Below, in pieces: positions 20,045 through 33,202 of a DNA stretch of 64,000 bases; positions within the stretch are counted from its first letter, which is position 1, and each line of letters opens with the position of its first letter. The notes under the pieces are model-generated. The model had not been told where the DNA came from. It searched no databases and was given only the letters and a program-made list of their open reading frames with translations. Source of the DNA: Armillaria gallica (taxonomy: Eukaryota > Basidiomycota > Agaricomycetes > Agaricales > Physalacriaceae); contig JBANDB010000009.1 of assembly GCA_037576215.1 (NCBI GenBank), positions 2,294,001 through 2,358,000 of the forward strand, given 5' to 3'. The position numbers and the translations under genes are program-made.

Positions 20045-23000
20045 TCAATATCGAGTACGTGGTTTCTTGAGCTCCTTCAATACATCTAACATGATTCCCA
20101 AAGCTATAACACCAAAGCTCTGGAAACCGAAAGATGTTGTGCCATCCTCCCGAGCATCGGCCAATGCCTCTTGGGCTGCCACCCAACCCGCCCGAGCACG
20201 ATTGAACTTAATACAAAGACGCTGAATGTCCCGTTCGAGCTCATCATTTGAGACGAGGTCCGAAAATTCATCATCATAGTCATCATCGTCAAATTCCTCC
20301 TCGTCATCATCTTCCGGAGGAGGAAGAAACTCTTGCCGTATTGCCCGTGTGAGCTCTTGCGTTTGCAGCAGACAGTATTTCAACCTCTGATGAACTACAA
20401 GAGATCGGAAGCGTAGTACGCACCTGAAGGTTCATGGACGTGGTGATCTCCCTGCGCTTCCTGTGATCGAAGTAATGTTCCATGATACACCCACAGACAA
20501 GTTCGGCTTCAGAGAGATGTTCTGTCGACAACTTCTGGACGGTATGTGCTTTCGCTATCGCTAACAATTGCTGGCAATATTCGTCCAAGATATGGCGCAT
20601 TTCTTCGAGATCATTTTCATCAGGATCCATGTTCAAGTCGTCGGCCAAATGAAGGTGAGACTTTAACAAATTGTCTAGCAGTTTGTGGTCAACAAATTCT
20701 GCTTCATCTTTACGCGGATGATACTCATCTACAGGGACACTGCGATAGAGTATGCCGAGTATCTTCTTGCTAGGGTAATATCCCGGTCCTTCGCCGGGGT
20801 TAACACCCTCACCGGACAGGTAGTCAGGTCGTCGTTGGGCATCTGGGGGTGGGGGAAGGTCCGAAAACTTGACAGGAGTTCCAACCTTGGGGAAATCAAC
20901 AGCATGTGAAGCTTTTTCTGCTAGAAGCAGACACTGGTCGCAGTCAACACCTTTGAGATCAGAGATTCTCAAGTGGAGGGTGGAGATGTATCCTAGGAGA
21001 TCAGATTTGATCTAATAATAAGGGTTGAGTGATGCCTGTCGTCTGAAGAAACACACTAACGTAGTTGATAACAAACTCCGTGACTTCAGCTTTACCACAT
21101 ATATATTTTCTGATATCAGGGGGCAAAGGTTTGTATTCGCCAGGTTCCGCTGTGTATAATTTAGGTGGATGGAGGGTTTCCTGGATTCAGAGTGAGAACA
21201 CTGGTATATAAAAGTAGCGCCTTCGACTTACATCAAGGATGACATTGTAGATATCACCATCAAGATCACCTCCTCCAAGACAGGAAGGTAAGCTTCTGCT
21301 TCCCCTGGTCATACAATATGAGAAACAGAAACCGGTGCACTGTCATTGAAACACTCACTTGCACGAAAAGACGACTACGTTGGTTAGATGCTTCAACTTC
21401 GATCTTCGCACTGCCTTGGCGAACTGTACGTCTCCGGGATGAATCTGAGGGCTACGCGTGAGGAGAACTCGACCGTTAACAGCTATACGTTCGTTTGTGC
21501 GTGGATCAACTATCGTAATATAGACTTCGCCTTCCTCAAGACAGTCCCACTCGTCCGATACGCCGATTAGAGTGTACGACCCCGGAATCCGGATGCGTGC
21601 ACGATGCTTGATTTCCCTCAAGATATGGGTGGCACCGTATGCGATGACTGTCTTCAGTAAGCCATAGTGTACTCCGGATGCGGAGTCAAGATCTTCAGAT
21701 AGTTCCGCCTGTAAAGTCCTTGCCATATTACGGAAGAGAGATTCTAAATGGAAGGAGGCACCGAGACCATGGTGGGTAAACGTGGTAGCGGCGGCGTCCA
21801 GAGATTTCTTGATCTGACGTACTTCGTTGATGGCTCGGTCCTGTAGATCTGTAAAGCTCTTGTGTGGGACTTTGTGGTGCTCCAGAAGGGCAATCATTTG
21901 CCGGTTGAGATAACAGTAGATAGGCTTTGCTGATGTAGTTGTTATATCTAAGCTGCGAATGTTCTCCGAGTCGAATTTCGTCTGTGACGGACGAATCGTC
22001 AACCTCTTGCCTGTCAAGGTGGGATCCACAAATAAGACCCCCTTGGCTCCGCCGAGGCGAAACTGGATCGCTGAGGGGGGGAGTCTGGCACGTCGTAGGA
22101 CCTTTTCCTTTACAATTGTGATGAGATCGCGTGAAATGGTCGAACAGCCGTCGGTGAAAAGGGCATTGACACCGGAACCGGCAGATCGGTCCGGAACACA
22201 TGTGATCATATCGGGAGAGATTTCTACAGAAGGCATTGAATTGGAGAACATCTGGCCCCAACGGGCACCCAACAAAGCCGGGCGGTAAGCGGCCCTCGTA
22301 AAATCACCCTGCGCAAGGTAAGCCAGGAAAGAACGGTAGTTGAGATGACTGATGCTCACCAGCTCCCCACGGATGACATCTGCGTCTATACGTCTACCGC
22401 GGAACTTGAATGGCCTCACGAAGGTGAAGGAATATTCCCTCAGTCCACTCATGGAATAACCTAGAAAGTCAAACTTGCGACCTGCGACTGTCACTCCGCC
22501 AGTAAGGACGGGACTGTACCGTTTCACTAAAAGCTCATCTATGGAGACAGACAGTTCACGGCGGGGCTTCCCCTTGTCCTCATCCTGGAACGATACACGA
22601 AGAAATGCATCGTTCTTCTTATACCGTCGTAGAACGCTGTTGGACTGATCGGGGAGCGGGCCCTCCAAAGTCTGCGTCGTGGGAGTGACAATGAGATGAT
22701 ACGACTGGTATACGGCTGGAGACGGAGCAAAGCGCTTTGGCGTCCGAGGTTCGGCTATGTAGGTCTTCACTGCTTCACTGAAAAGACCAAGGAGATCCTT
22801 TTCTACTCTGTCTAATGCAGTTGCGGCCAACTGCCGTTTACGAGTCCTGCGATTTCGACGTTTCCGACTCGATTTGGATTTGGCCTGTGACGAGGTTGGA
22901 TTTGACGCCTGAGATAATGAAGCAGACGCATGTGGTGCCGGATTTTCTGCTGGTGGGGTGCGCACAGTGTTCCGGAGACTGGGAACATTCAACACAGAGG

Positions 23001-24084
23001 TGAATTGGCGGAAGGCGGAGGCCGCAGTGAGACTGTCATGAAGTGTATCTAATTCATGCAGCGCACCACGGAGGCTCAGCAGCTCTGAAGCCTCCAGAAG
23101 CCCTGCCCAGTACGCCTTTTCAACCTCAAATGCAAGAGGGAAAGTCAAAGATTGCAGTTCGACTCGTAAATCTCGCAATTTCCGCCTACTATATCCTTCT
23201 CCTCGCTCAATTCGAGTTATAGGACGATGAACGGAAGAGGGCAAATGTATCTCTTCGCAACGATAAAGGAAATCGGATGCATGGGTTTGTGTGTCGAACC
23301 GTAAACACAACCCTTGGGAAATAAATGGCATGAGGCGGTCATCACTACGGAGCGTAGAGCGCCGGTACATTGAACTACCGTGAAGATATTCATGCTCTTG
23401 AATGATGGTCGCCGGAAGAGACGATTGAATGTAGACATCACGTCCGTTCCCTGAAGACACAAGCGTCTTGATATTGGAAGCGCGATACCAGAATGACGTG
23501 TGTGTGCCGTTAAACATAGACTCTACGATGTCTACATCATCAATATCAGGACCAAAATCAATAGACCCCTGGTCATTTGACGCTTCATCAATATCGATTC
23601 TGAGCCTGCGTAGGCCAGGATCGCATATAATACGGCCCCGAACGGTGAGCTCTGTTGCGAAGATACCCCTGCGGCAGATACGCCCGAGCTCAATGGTGAT
23701 CGATGAGGAAGCGCGCGCGATGTCGGCACGTCTCTCTCGTTCAAGGCGCACAGATTCAGGATCGACCCAAGGGCGCGACGCAACAGAACGTACACGGGCT
23801 TCATTGGTGGGATATTTGGAAGGCGTAAAGTGGACTGTTCTCCCGCCTATATCTATGTCACTGTATAACTGCAGGAATACGCGGGCCGAGTTGACATCCG
23901 GGAATGTTACAAGACCCATTCCGCGGTGTGCATTCGATCCTCGTTTGCGAAAAAGTTCCACCCCAAAATTTAACGGTGGAGAGTCAGGAATTTGAATCGG
24001 TGGTATGTGAATTTTGCGCGCTAGATGGGTGCGGAGATCTTCTGATGATATCGAGAAGGGTACATTCCGCACGAAGACTTCCAT
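20045..24084 (-). CDS. RdRP copy B, cellular RNA-dependent RNA polymerase
   Basis: Six exons on the minus strand: 22360-24084, 21359-22308, 21232-21304, 21061-21180, 20424-21011, and 20045 to about 20362, giving about 1257 aa. An RRM-like domain (MEVFVRNVPFS...GMGLVTF) covers residues 1-75. A highly basic SRKRRNRRTRKRQLA near 405-420 could be a nuclear signal. The RdRP core has FRLGGAKGVLFVDPTL, IRPSQTKFDS, TRSPQIHPGDVQF and the catalytic GGGDLDGD at about 902-909. This family copies single-stranded RNA into dsRNA for Dicer. It is the only copy with an uninterrupted reading frame in every exon. The last intron has lost its usual acceptor (CAG became CAA at about 20363). An upstream AG at 20387 keeps frame but leaves a 37-bp intron. 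Confidence 0.93.
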
Positions 24085-24205
24085 TGCACCTGCTGAAATA
24101 TGAGTGTAATGATGGGAGAGGCAAGGGGATTGTACCTCGAAGGACAGAAGGAAGATGGGAGTGGATGATACGAGGGTGTATCATCCATTCCCATCACTGG
24201 TGCCA

Positions 24206-24287
24206 CATATATAGTTAACTTAGGCGCTGGAGAATCGATAACGGCTTGAAGCGGTGGGTCCATCTCTGCCGTCCTCAGCATCAGCTG
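24206..24287 (-). promoter_or_regulatory. Promoter module of RdRP copy B
   Basis: On the minus strand a CAGCTG palindrome (24282-24287) is followed by GCGCCTAAGT and TATATAT (24207-24213), about 125 bp before the ATG. The same arrangement precedes copies C, D and F. Confidence 0.6.
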
Positions 24288-24608
24288 ATACCGGCTATGA
24301 ACACTCGAACTTGTTGATTGTAAGCGTCGGATGCTATGAAGAAATGCTAAGCATACCTGACATTGACACTCATAGCATCAGACCTGTCCAAGCGAAACCG
24401 AGGAGGTAACATCGCATAGGCTTAGTATGCACAACAGTAGTGCCAATTAACAGTTAGGAAGTTGTAATTTTTGTTTTCCATGTCGAGTTCCAGCACGAAT
24501 TCGTCACCTATCTCTGTGGAGTGGCTTCCTTGTTTGACTCTGCGTATATAGAAAAGAAAAAGCAGTGAAAATGTTCGAATTATAGTACAGGATGAGACAC
24601 AGTTACAT

Positions 24609-27600
24609 TCAATACTGAGTACGTGACTTCTTGAGCTCCTTCAATACATCTAACATGACTCCCAAAGCTATAACACCAAAGCTCTGGGGACCGAAGGATG
24701 TTGTACCATCCTCTCGGGCATCAGCCAATGCCTCTTGGGCTGCCACCCAACCCGCCCGAGCACGATTGAACTTGATACAAAGACGCTGAATGTCCCGTTC
24801 GAGCTCATCGTTCGAGATCAAATCCCAAAATTCATCGCCATAATAGTCAACGTCGTCAAATCCCTCCTCGTCATCGTCTTCCGGAGGAGGAAGAAACTCT
24901 TGCCGTATTGCTCGTGTGAGCTCTTGCGTCTGTAGCAGACAGTGTTTCAACCTCTGATGCACTACAGGATAAGAGATCGTAAGCGTAGTACGCACCTGAA
25001 GGTTCATGGACGTGGTGGTCTCTCTGCGCTTCTTGTGATCGAAATAATGTTCCATGATACACCCACAGACAAGTTCAGCTTCAGAGAGATGTGCTGTCGA
25101 CACTTTGTGGACGGTATGCGCTTTCGCTATTGCCAACAATTGCTGGCAATATTCGTCCAAGATATGGCGCATTTCTTCGAGATCATTTTCATTGGGATCC
25201 ATGTTCAAGTCGTAGGCCACATTAAGGTGAGGCTCTAGTAAATCGTCTAGCAGTTCGTGATCAACGAGTTCTGCTTCATCTTTACGCGGATGATACTCAT
25301 CTACAGGGACACTGCGATATAGTATGCCGAGTATTTTCTTGCTAGGGTAATGCCTTGTTCCTTCGTCGGGGTTGACGCCCTCACCGGACTGGTAATCAGG
25401 TTGTCGATATCGATCTGTGGGTCGGGGAAGCTCCGAAAAGCTCACAGGAGTTCCGACTTTAGGGTAGTCGACAGCATGTGAAGCCTTCTCTGCTAGAAGC
25501 AGACACTCATCACAATCGACACCTTTGAGATCAGAGATCCTTAAATGAAGTGAGGAGATGTATCCCAAGAGATCAGATTTGATCTAATGAGACAGTTGAG
25601 TATTGCCCGTCGTCTGAAGAAACACACTGACGTAGTTGATAACAAACTCCGCGACTTCGGCTTTACCACATACATCGGTTCTGACATCAGGGGCAGCGGT
25701 TTATACGCGCCAGGTTCCGCAGTGAATGATTTGGGTGGGTATAGGGTCTCCTGGATTCAGAGTGAGAACACTGGTATATGAAAGTAGCGCCTTTGACTTA
25801 CGTCAAGGATGACATTGTAGATATCACCATCAAGATCACCTCCTCCAAGACAGGAAGGTAAGCTTCTGCTTCCCCTGGTCATACAATATGAGAAACAGAA
25901 ACTGGCACACTGTTATTGAAACACCCACTTGCACGAAAAGACAACCACGTTAACTAAATGATTCAATTCTGGCTTTCGCACTGCCGTGGCAAACTGAACG
26001 TCCCCGGGATGAATTTGGGGGCTACGAGTCACGAGAATTCGACCTTCAACAGCCACACGTTCGTTTGTGCGCGGATCAAATATCGTGGCATATACTTGAC
26101 CTTCATCGAGACAATCCCACTCGTCCGATACGCCGATTAGAGTGTATGATCCAGGAACCCGAATCCGTGCACGATGCTTGATTTCCCTCAAGATATGGGT
26201 GGCACCGTATGCGATGACTGTCTTCAGTAAGCCATAGTGTACTCCGGATTCGGAGTCAAGATCTTCGGATAGTTCCACCTGTAAAGTCCTTGCCATATTA
26301 CGGAAGAGAGATTCTAAATGGAAGGAGGCGCCAAGACCATGGTGGGTGAGCGTGGTAGCGGCGGCATCCAGAGATTTCTTGATCTGACGTACTTCGTCGA
26401 TGGCTCGGTCCTGTAGATCTTTAAAGCTCTTGTGCGGAACTTCGTGGTGCTCCAGGAGGGCAATCATGGGCCGGTTAAGATAACAGTAGATAGGCTTTGC
26501 TGATGTAGTTGTTATATCTAAGCTGCGAATGTTCTCCGAGTCGAATTTCGTCTGTGACGGACGAATTGTCAACCTCTTGCCTGTCAAGGTGGGGTCCATA
26601 AACAAAACGCCCTTTGCTCCGCCGAGCCGGAACTGCAGTGCTGACGGGACAAATCTTGCGCGTTGTAAGACCTTCCCCTTCACAATTGTGATGAGTTCGC
26701 ACGAGATTGTCGAACAGCCGTCGGTGAAAAGGGCATTGGTACCCGAACCGGCAGTTCGGTCCGGAATATGTGCAATCATGTCAGGGGAGATCTCTATTGA
26801 CGGCAAAGACGTCGAGAACATCTGGCCCCAACGAGCACCCAGTAAGGCAGGACGGTGAGCGACCTTGGTAAAATCACCCTACACAAGGCGAGTCGAAAAA
26901 GTAGTTTCGATGCTAGAATGATATGATGCTCACCAGTTGTCCACGAATAATATCTGCAGTAACATGATTACCTTGGAATGTGAACGGCGTCACAAAGGCG
27001 AAAGTATAATCCTTCAGTCCACTCATCGAGTAACCAAGAAAGTCGAACTTGCGCCCTGCGACTAGAACACCGTCGGTGAGGACGGGACGGTACCGTTTCA
27101 CTAAGAGCTGATCTATTGAAAGCGACTGTTCACGGCGTGGCTTCCCCTTGTCCTCATCCTGGAATGATACACGGAGGAATGCTTCATTATTGTTGTAGCG
27201 TCGTAAAACACTGTTTGATTGATCTGGGAGGGGGCCCTCCAAAACTGCGTTAGTGGGTGTGACGATGAGGTGATACGACTGGTATATCGCTGGAGAGGGA
27301 GCAAAGCGCCGCTTTGGCGCTCGGGCTTCCGTCAAGTAGGCCTCAACTGCTTCATGCAGCAGACCAGTAAGGTCCTGTTCTGCTTTGTCTGACGCAGTTG
27401 TGGCTAGCTGCCGTTTACGGGTCCTACGATTTCGACGCTTCCGACTCGATTTTGTCCCTGACTGTGACGAGGTTGGATTCGGCGCCTGCTCCCTGCCTGG
27501 CACATGAGATGAAGTAGATGCATGTGGTGCCGCATTCGCTAACGGTCGGGTGTATACAGCGTCCCGAAGGCTGGGAACATTCAGGACACAGGTGAATTGG

Positions 27601-28645
27601 CGAAATGCCGAGGCAGCGGTGAGGCTGTCGTGATGCGCCTCTAATTCGTGCAGCGCACTACAAAGACCCAGAAGCTCTGAAGCTTCCAGAAGGCCTGCCC
27701 AATAGGCCTTTTCAACCTCAAATGCAAGAGGAAAAGAAAAAGTACGGAGCTCGACTTGTAAAGCATTCAGCTGGTTTGGCTATATCCTTCCTCTCGCAGA
27801 ATTCGAGTCATTGAACGATCAATGGGGACAGGTAAATGTATCTCTTCGCAGCGACGCAGAAAATCGCGCGTTTCGACTGGCTTGTCAAAGTGCATACAGA
27901 GTCCTTGGGAAATCAAGGGTGCGAGTTGATCGTCCGTGCGTAGCGAGGAGAGCCGCTCTGCTGGAATGGAGCTGAGCGAGCCATCAACCTCGTGCACCGT
28001 ATCGACCTGAATGGTCGCAGGAAGAGATGATTGTACATAGATATCACATCCGTTGTCTGATGACAAGATGGTCTTGATGTTGGCGGCGCGGTACCAAAAA
28101 GATACGTTCTGTGATGTCGGCGGTACAAAGTCCTCAAACTCGACTGGATCAACGTCGATCCTGAGCCTGCGCAGGTCAGGATCGCACACAACACTGCCCT
28201 GAATGGTGAGCTCCGTTGCGAAGATGCCCCTGCGGCAGATACGCCCGAGCTCAATAGTGATCGATGAAGAAGCGCGCGCGATGTCGGCACGTCTCTCCCG
28301 TTCAAGGCGCACAGATTTAGGATCGACCCAAGGGCGCGACGCGACAGAACCTATACGTGCTTCATTGATGGGATGTTTGTCAGGCTTAAAGTAGACTGGT
28401 CTCCCGGCTATGTTTATGACGTTGTACAGCTGCAGGAATATGTCGGCCGAGTTGGCATCCGGGAATGTTACACGACCAATGCCACGATGAGTAGCCGATC
28501 CCGCTCTGCGAAAAAGTTCCACCCCAAAATTCAACAGTGGAGAGTCGGGATTTTGAATCGGTGGTATGTGTATTTTGCCCGCTAGATGGATGCGCAGGCC
28601 CTCTTCTGATACCGAGAAGGGTACATTCCGCACGAAGATTTCCAT
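24609..28645 (-). CDS. RdRP copy C, RNA-dependent RNA polymerase with two one-base frameshifts
   Basis: Exons on the minus strand: 26934-28645, 25929-26878, 25802-25874, 25632-25750, 24996-25583 and 24609-24929. The RRM-like start is MEIFVRNVPFSVSEEG; catalytic GGGDLDGD is intact in the third exon. Compared with its sisters it lacks one base at about 27780 (exon 1; a GG pair read as G gives a stop after EEGYSQTS) and one in a C run at about 25690 (exon 4). Both are homopolymer losses and the downstream frame stays open, so they may be assembly errors. The central and NLS part resembles copy F (APNPTSSQ, YNNNEAFLRVSFQ), while exons 2-6 are close to B. This is a mosaic. Confidence 0.85.
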
Positions 28646-28768
28646 TGCACCTGCTGAGATATGAGTGTAATGACGGGAGAGACGAGAGACAATTGTACCT
28701 TGAAGGACAGAAGGAAGATGGGAGTGGATGATACGAGGGTGTATCATCCATTCCCATCACTGGTGCCA

Positions 28769-28860
28769 CATATATAGTTCACTTAGGCGCTGGGGAATCG
28801 ATAACGGCTTGAAGCGGTGGGTCCGTCTCTGCCGTCCTCGGAAAGCTTCAACATCAGCTG
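28769..28860 (-). promoter_or_regulatory. Promoter module of RdRP copy C
   Basis: CAGCTG at 28855-28860 and TATATA within 28769-28777 on the minus strand, with the conserved GCGCCTAAGT between them next to the TATA. Spacing to the ATG at 28645 is about 125 bp. Confidence 0.6.
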
Positions 28861-28911
28861 ATATCGACCGACCTGGGAACACTCGAACCTGTTGATTGTA
28901 AGCGTCGGATG

Positions 28912-29268
28912 CTATGAATAAACGCCAAGCTTACCTGGACACTCATAGCATCTGACCTGTCCAGGCGAAACCGTAGAGGTGACAAGGGAGGTAATATAAC
29001 CTGTGAATGACAGTAAGCATCCACGGGTAGCCCAGTCAAGAATTTCGCTGAAGACAACTGCGGCATCCGAGTCAACGATATACCCCCTTAGGCGCTGCAC
29101 TGTATCTGACCACACTATGTAGTTACTACTGAGGGAACGACAGAGAGCCACTGTATTGCCAATTAGATCGGATATCGCGCCTATAAGATACCGTGGCTGT
29201 TCAATATCCAGTAAAACGATCTTGTAGCGCCCGTTGCAGCAAAGTGGCTGTAATATGCATAGATTCAT
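28912..29268 (-). CDS. Short unknown frame upstream of RdRP C
   Basis: An ATG-started frame of 118 codons (MNLCILQPLCCNGRYKIVLL...). A plausible donor (CAG|GTAAGCTTGG at about 28935) suggests it is one exon of a longer gene. About 130 bp of its 3' part recurs upstream of copy B (24290-24420), where the rest is missing. It may be a gene fragment duplicated with the RdRP unit. No family recognised. Confidence 0.3.
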   Translation of the reverse strand: MNLCILQPLCCNGRYKIVLLDIEQPRYLIGAISDLIGNTVALCRSLSSNYIVWSDTVQRLRGYIVDSDAAVVFSEILDWATRGCLLSFTGYITSLVTSTVSPGQVRCYECPGKLGVYS

Positions 29269-29269
29269 G

Positions 29270-29854
29270 TGAAGTCATAGAGCGTACGGGATACATATGC
29301 AACGAGCCATCTTTTCCTCCCCAAGTAGACAACCAGCTCAGATGTTAAGCTTGGTTCGTCGCCAGTGACGCCTCTTGGCATTGTACTGCACCCTAAATCA
29401 GTCAAGCAGTTCATGGAACTTATTGTTCACGCACCTGGATCTTAGTATCTGTCTTTAGGCGGAACCATTGGGGAATTGGCCTGCATCACACCGTCAGTAC
29501 AGCGCAGCAAGCTTGCGCTCAAGAAAAGTACCTGTTTTGCCTTCCAGCCTTGGCCAAAATGCGCTTTGTTCTGAATGTCTTTTGGGAAGGCTAGGTAATT
29601 CACTGCTTAGTACAGTGAAATTTAAAGCATTGAGCAGAATGCCCACCATTTGGGTCCGTACGGCGTTGTCGATGGAGGGAAAAATTAAGGTTTGGACACT
29701 GCTTTGTAACTGTGCAGTTCCGATTTAGGATACAACCTCTCACGCTCTTTGAATCGGATACATAGGGGTACATGGTTCACGGCAATAAAACAAACTACTT
29801 AAGAAATTTACACGATCTGTCCGATTTGCAAACAAGAAAGCCATCTCGCTAGTT
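29270..29854. other. Short gap, nothing recognised
   Basis: About 585 bp between the unknown frame and the 3' end of the Zn2Cys6 gene. Only short, overlapping frames; no repeat or RNA gene seen. Confidence 0.4.
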
Positions 29855-32800
29855 CTACCACAGCCCACTCGTCGTAGTAAAAGAGTCATTCGAGTTTTCA
29901 TCGAATTGCCATATGCCATGGGTAAGCTCGTCTACATTACTGAAGAAAGAGCCCCAGCCGTCCAAACTAATTGAAAGGATCATGAGACTTTGGTATCATG
30001 CTACCAACATGAAAGACAACCGTACCTTGTTTCATTACTTTGCAAGTTATGGGACTCATTGCTCGTCAACAGGGTATCGGAGTTCGACGTACTAGCGCTT
30101 TTACTGCAGAAATTAGAAGGCTCAAGGAAAGAATCTTGGTCGTCAGTCGTGAAACCAAATTTTCGCAAGGTTTCGGTCACATTCGCGTGACCTTCGCATT
30201 TAGGAGGAGATTCCAGCCTTACGCTTTCCGAAGGAGCGAACGATAACTGAGGCTGTGCGTTCGCTTCACCTAGGGATATTGATGGAAGCTCAATGCCAGA
30301 AAACCAGCCAGACTCATCTACAGCAGGCACGTCGTAGAAAGTGTTGCTGCCAGGGGTAGTCTCCGGGAGACTCTCAATAAAGACCTCATTTCGGTTCAAT
30401 ATCGAGTCGTTATCGACACTCAGCTCCGATTGGAGGCCCGCTGAGTTGGGATGTAGATCGCCAACCGAAGCTAGCTCGTGGAGGACATCCCTAGCGGGAT
30501 GGTGTATCAGTTTACCCGACTGCTCAAAGAAATCACGGAAGATTCCTCTCACCAGAGCTTGCCTGGAAATGACCACCTGCACTTCTGTTAGCGACATGAA
30601 TAGCGACAACTCGGATGTAAGCACCTCGTTTCCAGGACATGGAGAGCCGTCATGCATGTGTCCACATGTTTCACATCAGCAGGGTTTACGGGAAAGCCAC
30701 TACTTTTTGTGTACCAATAGTCGAAGAGGAGCACTGCAGCGGCGTTAAATGCGGCAAGCTAAGGGGACGTTAGCACAGATATCCTGGTAAAGCTTTTTCT
30801 TACACCATGGAAGGGACTTAAATGCCCTCTACGACGTAGTTGGGTATCGATAATATCTGCACATACGCGAGCGGCAGTTGTGCAGATGGTTACTGAATGA
30901 AACGGGAATTTCTCCGAGTCATAAGGCACAGAGATGAAGGGTCTGTGAGTTAGCATCTGCAAATGATGATACTGTAAATGTAACGACGCCGATTGAGCGA
31001 AGTGAACAGGGTCTTTGCGGTCAGGGTCCCATCGTACTAAGGTAGGTAGATGAGAATTAACATAACAATAGCGTCAATAACTTTACGTACGATGATCAGG
31101 CATTGCATCCATCCAGTGCTTTAGCTTCGCATTGAGCAGCTCCACCATTCGTTTCTGCCAGTCCCTATCGAGAAATCTGAGCCTGATTTGAGACCGATTC
31201 ATGGCATACTGTGATGGTTATGTATAGTTTGCCTAACGGAATAGATAAAAAGAGGGCTCACGACAGTGCGCAGGCAAAATGTTATTAGGGAACTGAGTTT
31301 CAGGTAACAGTTGAAGTAAGAAACGATCGCAGGTCGTCCAGGCGGTTGCTTGAAGGCATTGACAGTACTTTGGGGCTCCCAGTACCCGTCATCACACTCG
31401 ATTGGTAGGTCAAGGTCAATCCTGCATCAATTAACAACAAGGCATGGAGGATAGACACTCGCAAACGTACTCTTCGTCGAATAGACAGCATGAACGTCCT
31501 AGAAAGGCACTGCTCTGCCTGTCTAAGTACACAAGAGTCCTAAACCGAGTCAGCAAAGCGCATGGATGAGGTAGCGATGACATTACCAGAACGCCCGTTT
31601 CCACAGTTCACCCTCTACAGTGGGCGTAGCATACTTCACTTTCCTTCTGTGAATTCCCGCCTCCTCCGATGACCGAAGTCCAACGCTAGCAATCGTCCAG
31701 CATAGATGAGGCACCGTTGATCCCAACATGAATTGGGCAAAAAGCTGGCTCGTTGGTATTACAAATAAAGTGACGACAATAAGTGAACAGCAACCGCACT
31801 CACACATATAAGTTGCAAGTAATGTAAAGTCGGCGCACTTAACAGGGACTTACGCGCAAGCAACGTTTGCTTGACCCACTTCCATCCACTCGATTGCTTG
31901 GCAGTCACCCCATCTGATAGAACTCGAGGGTCGTTTGTGTACCTTGAAGCGACAGCGCACACGAGCAGCAGCACCATAGTGAAGTCTTTATCCTCTAGAT
32001 AAAGTTTATCCTTAACGGACTTCTCGAAAGTTGGACGATGCAGCAACGGAACGAAGGGGTTCACTTCCGCAAAATAAAGATCGACAAGTGATGAGAGCAG
32101 GTCGTCTTCTGGAAGGGTGAATTCTGGATAATGAGCCCGGAACCATGTGTTTTGGTGCCAAGGAGGTGCATCCCAAAATTCGGACCGTTTGAAATTGACT
32201 CTGTCTGGGAGTTTGCCGGTATAGCCTTGCTTGAAATCCCTTGCCGTTTGTACAAATTGGGCGGTGCTCGATTTTCCGAGATAGATGTAGCCCGACGGAT
32301 ATGCGTGGGCCTGGGTGAGATGGTCTTCCATCGCATCACGCTCATAATCGTCCTGCCGCAGTCGATCCTCTATCTCGGCAGTGCTCATGCTCCCAATATG
32401 GGTCTCGGGAAGGATCTGCAGCAAAGTCAGCTCTGCATTTAGATGCGCAGATGGTGCTTACCCGACGCAGAACGTTCTCCATCCTTTCTAGTTTGTTCTC
32501 TAGTTCCTGGACATAACTACCTCGAGTATAGGCCGGAGTGCTAGCAAGAAAATCATTGCGAACCTTTTGGAGGGCGCCTTTACATATCCGTTAGCTTATG
32601 CATAACAGAAGAGTAAATGCTTGACTTGCCAGTACTCTACGGCTGTCAGAATATTTGCAGTCAATGTTGCATGCTGCACAGTTCGAGCACTGTTTCCCCG
32701 GTCTTTGGGCGCCATCGCCTGCAGAGATAACTTTAGGTATCCATTATAGAATTTCTTTATGCTTATAGCCTCACATCCAACTAAAACGCCGATAACCTTA

Positions 32801-32924
32801 GAAGCAGGTAAACTTGTGTAGAACACTCACTCTTTCTTCGCCTACAAAATTCGCATGCTGTCTGGGGTCTTGTCTTTTTGGTATGACTGGAGTCACGGAT
32901 TTCTTCCCCCGGTGATATGGACAT
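29855..32924 (-). CDS. Zn2Cys6 (Gal4-type) transcriptional activator, complete copy
   Basis: A many-exon gene on the minus strand. The N-terminus has the binuclear zinc cluster: CEFCRRRK, then a 6-nt exon at 32775-32780, then GCDG, CSNC and NIDC. A coiled coil follows. The fungal-specific factor domain includes VNPFVPLLHRPTFEKSV, LWKRAFWTLVYLDRQSSAFLG, LDLPIECDDGYWEP, a middle part HLRWDPDRKDPVHFAQSA, and LWDVLHELASVGDL. The last exon ends TTTSGLW. Such proteins bind CGG-containing sites as nuclear regulators of metabolism. One junction near 30640 (LETR to RWSFPG) is one base out of frame. A truncated copy lies at 14016-15419. Its target genes are unknown; sharing a duplicated unit with an RdRP does not prove it regulates it. 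Confidence 0.82.
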
Positions 32925-33202
32925 CGATGAGCTCAAGGAGACTTGGGGCTTTGGTATTTATTTGTTGGCAATAAATAGCAGTGCAAGTGTTGAGTCAGGC
33001 CATCAGGACCCGGTGCCGAAGGAGAGAATCACAATGCCGCGGCGATTGGCATTACTACGTAACAACTTTGACAAAATTCGTACGGAAACAGCTGCGACAC
33101 GGGCAAACAAACCGAACACGAAAAAGAAAACTTCCATGTACTCTCATATTGTCATTCCCAGTTTCGATATCCTCGCTTCAGTCCACAGTCCCAAGGAAGA
33201 GT

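Noticed and set aside
20045..24084. RdRP as an endogenous viral polymerase
   Set aside because: The motif is DLDGD (cellular RDR/QDE-1 family), not the GDD of RNA viruses. Genes have six exons with conserved spliceosomal introns and an RRM-like N-terminus.
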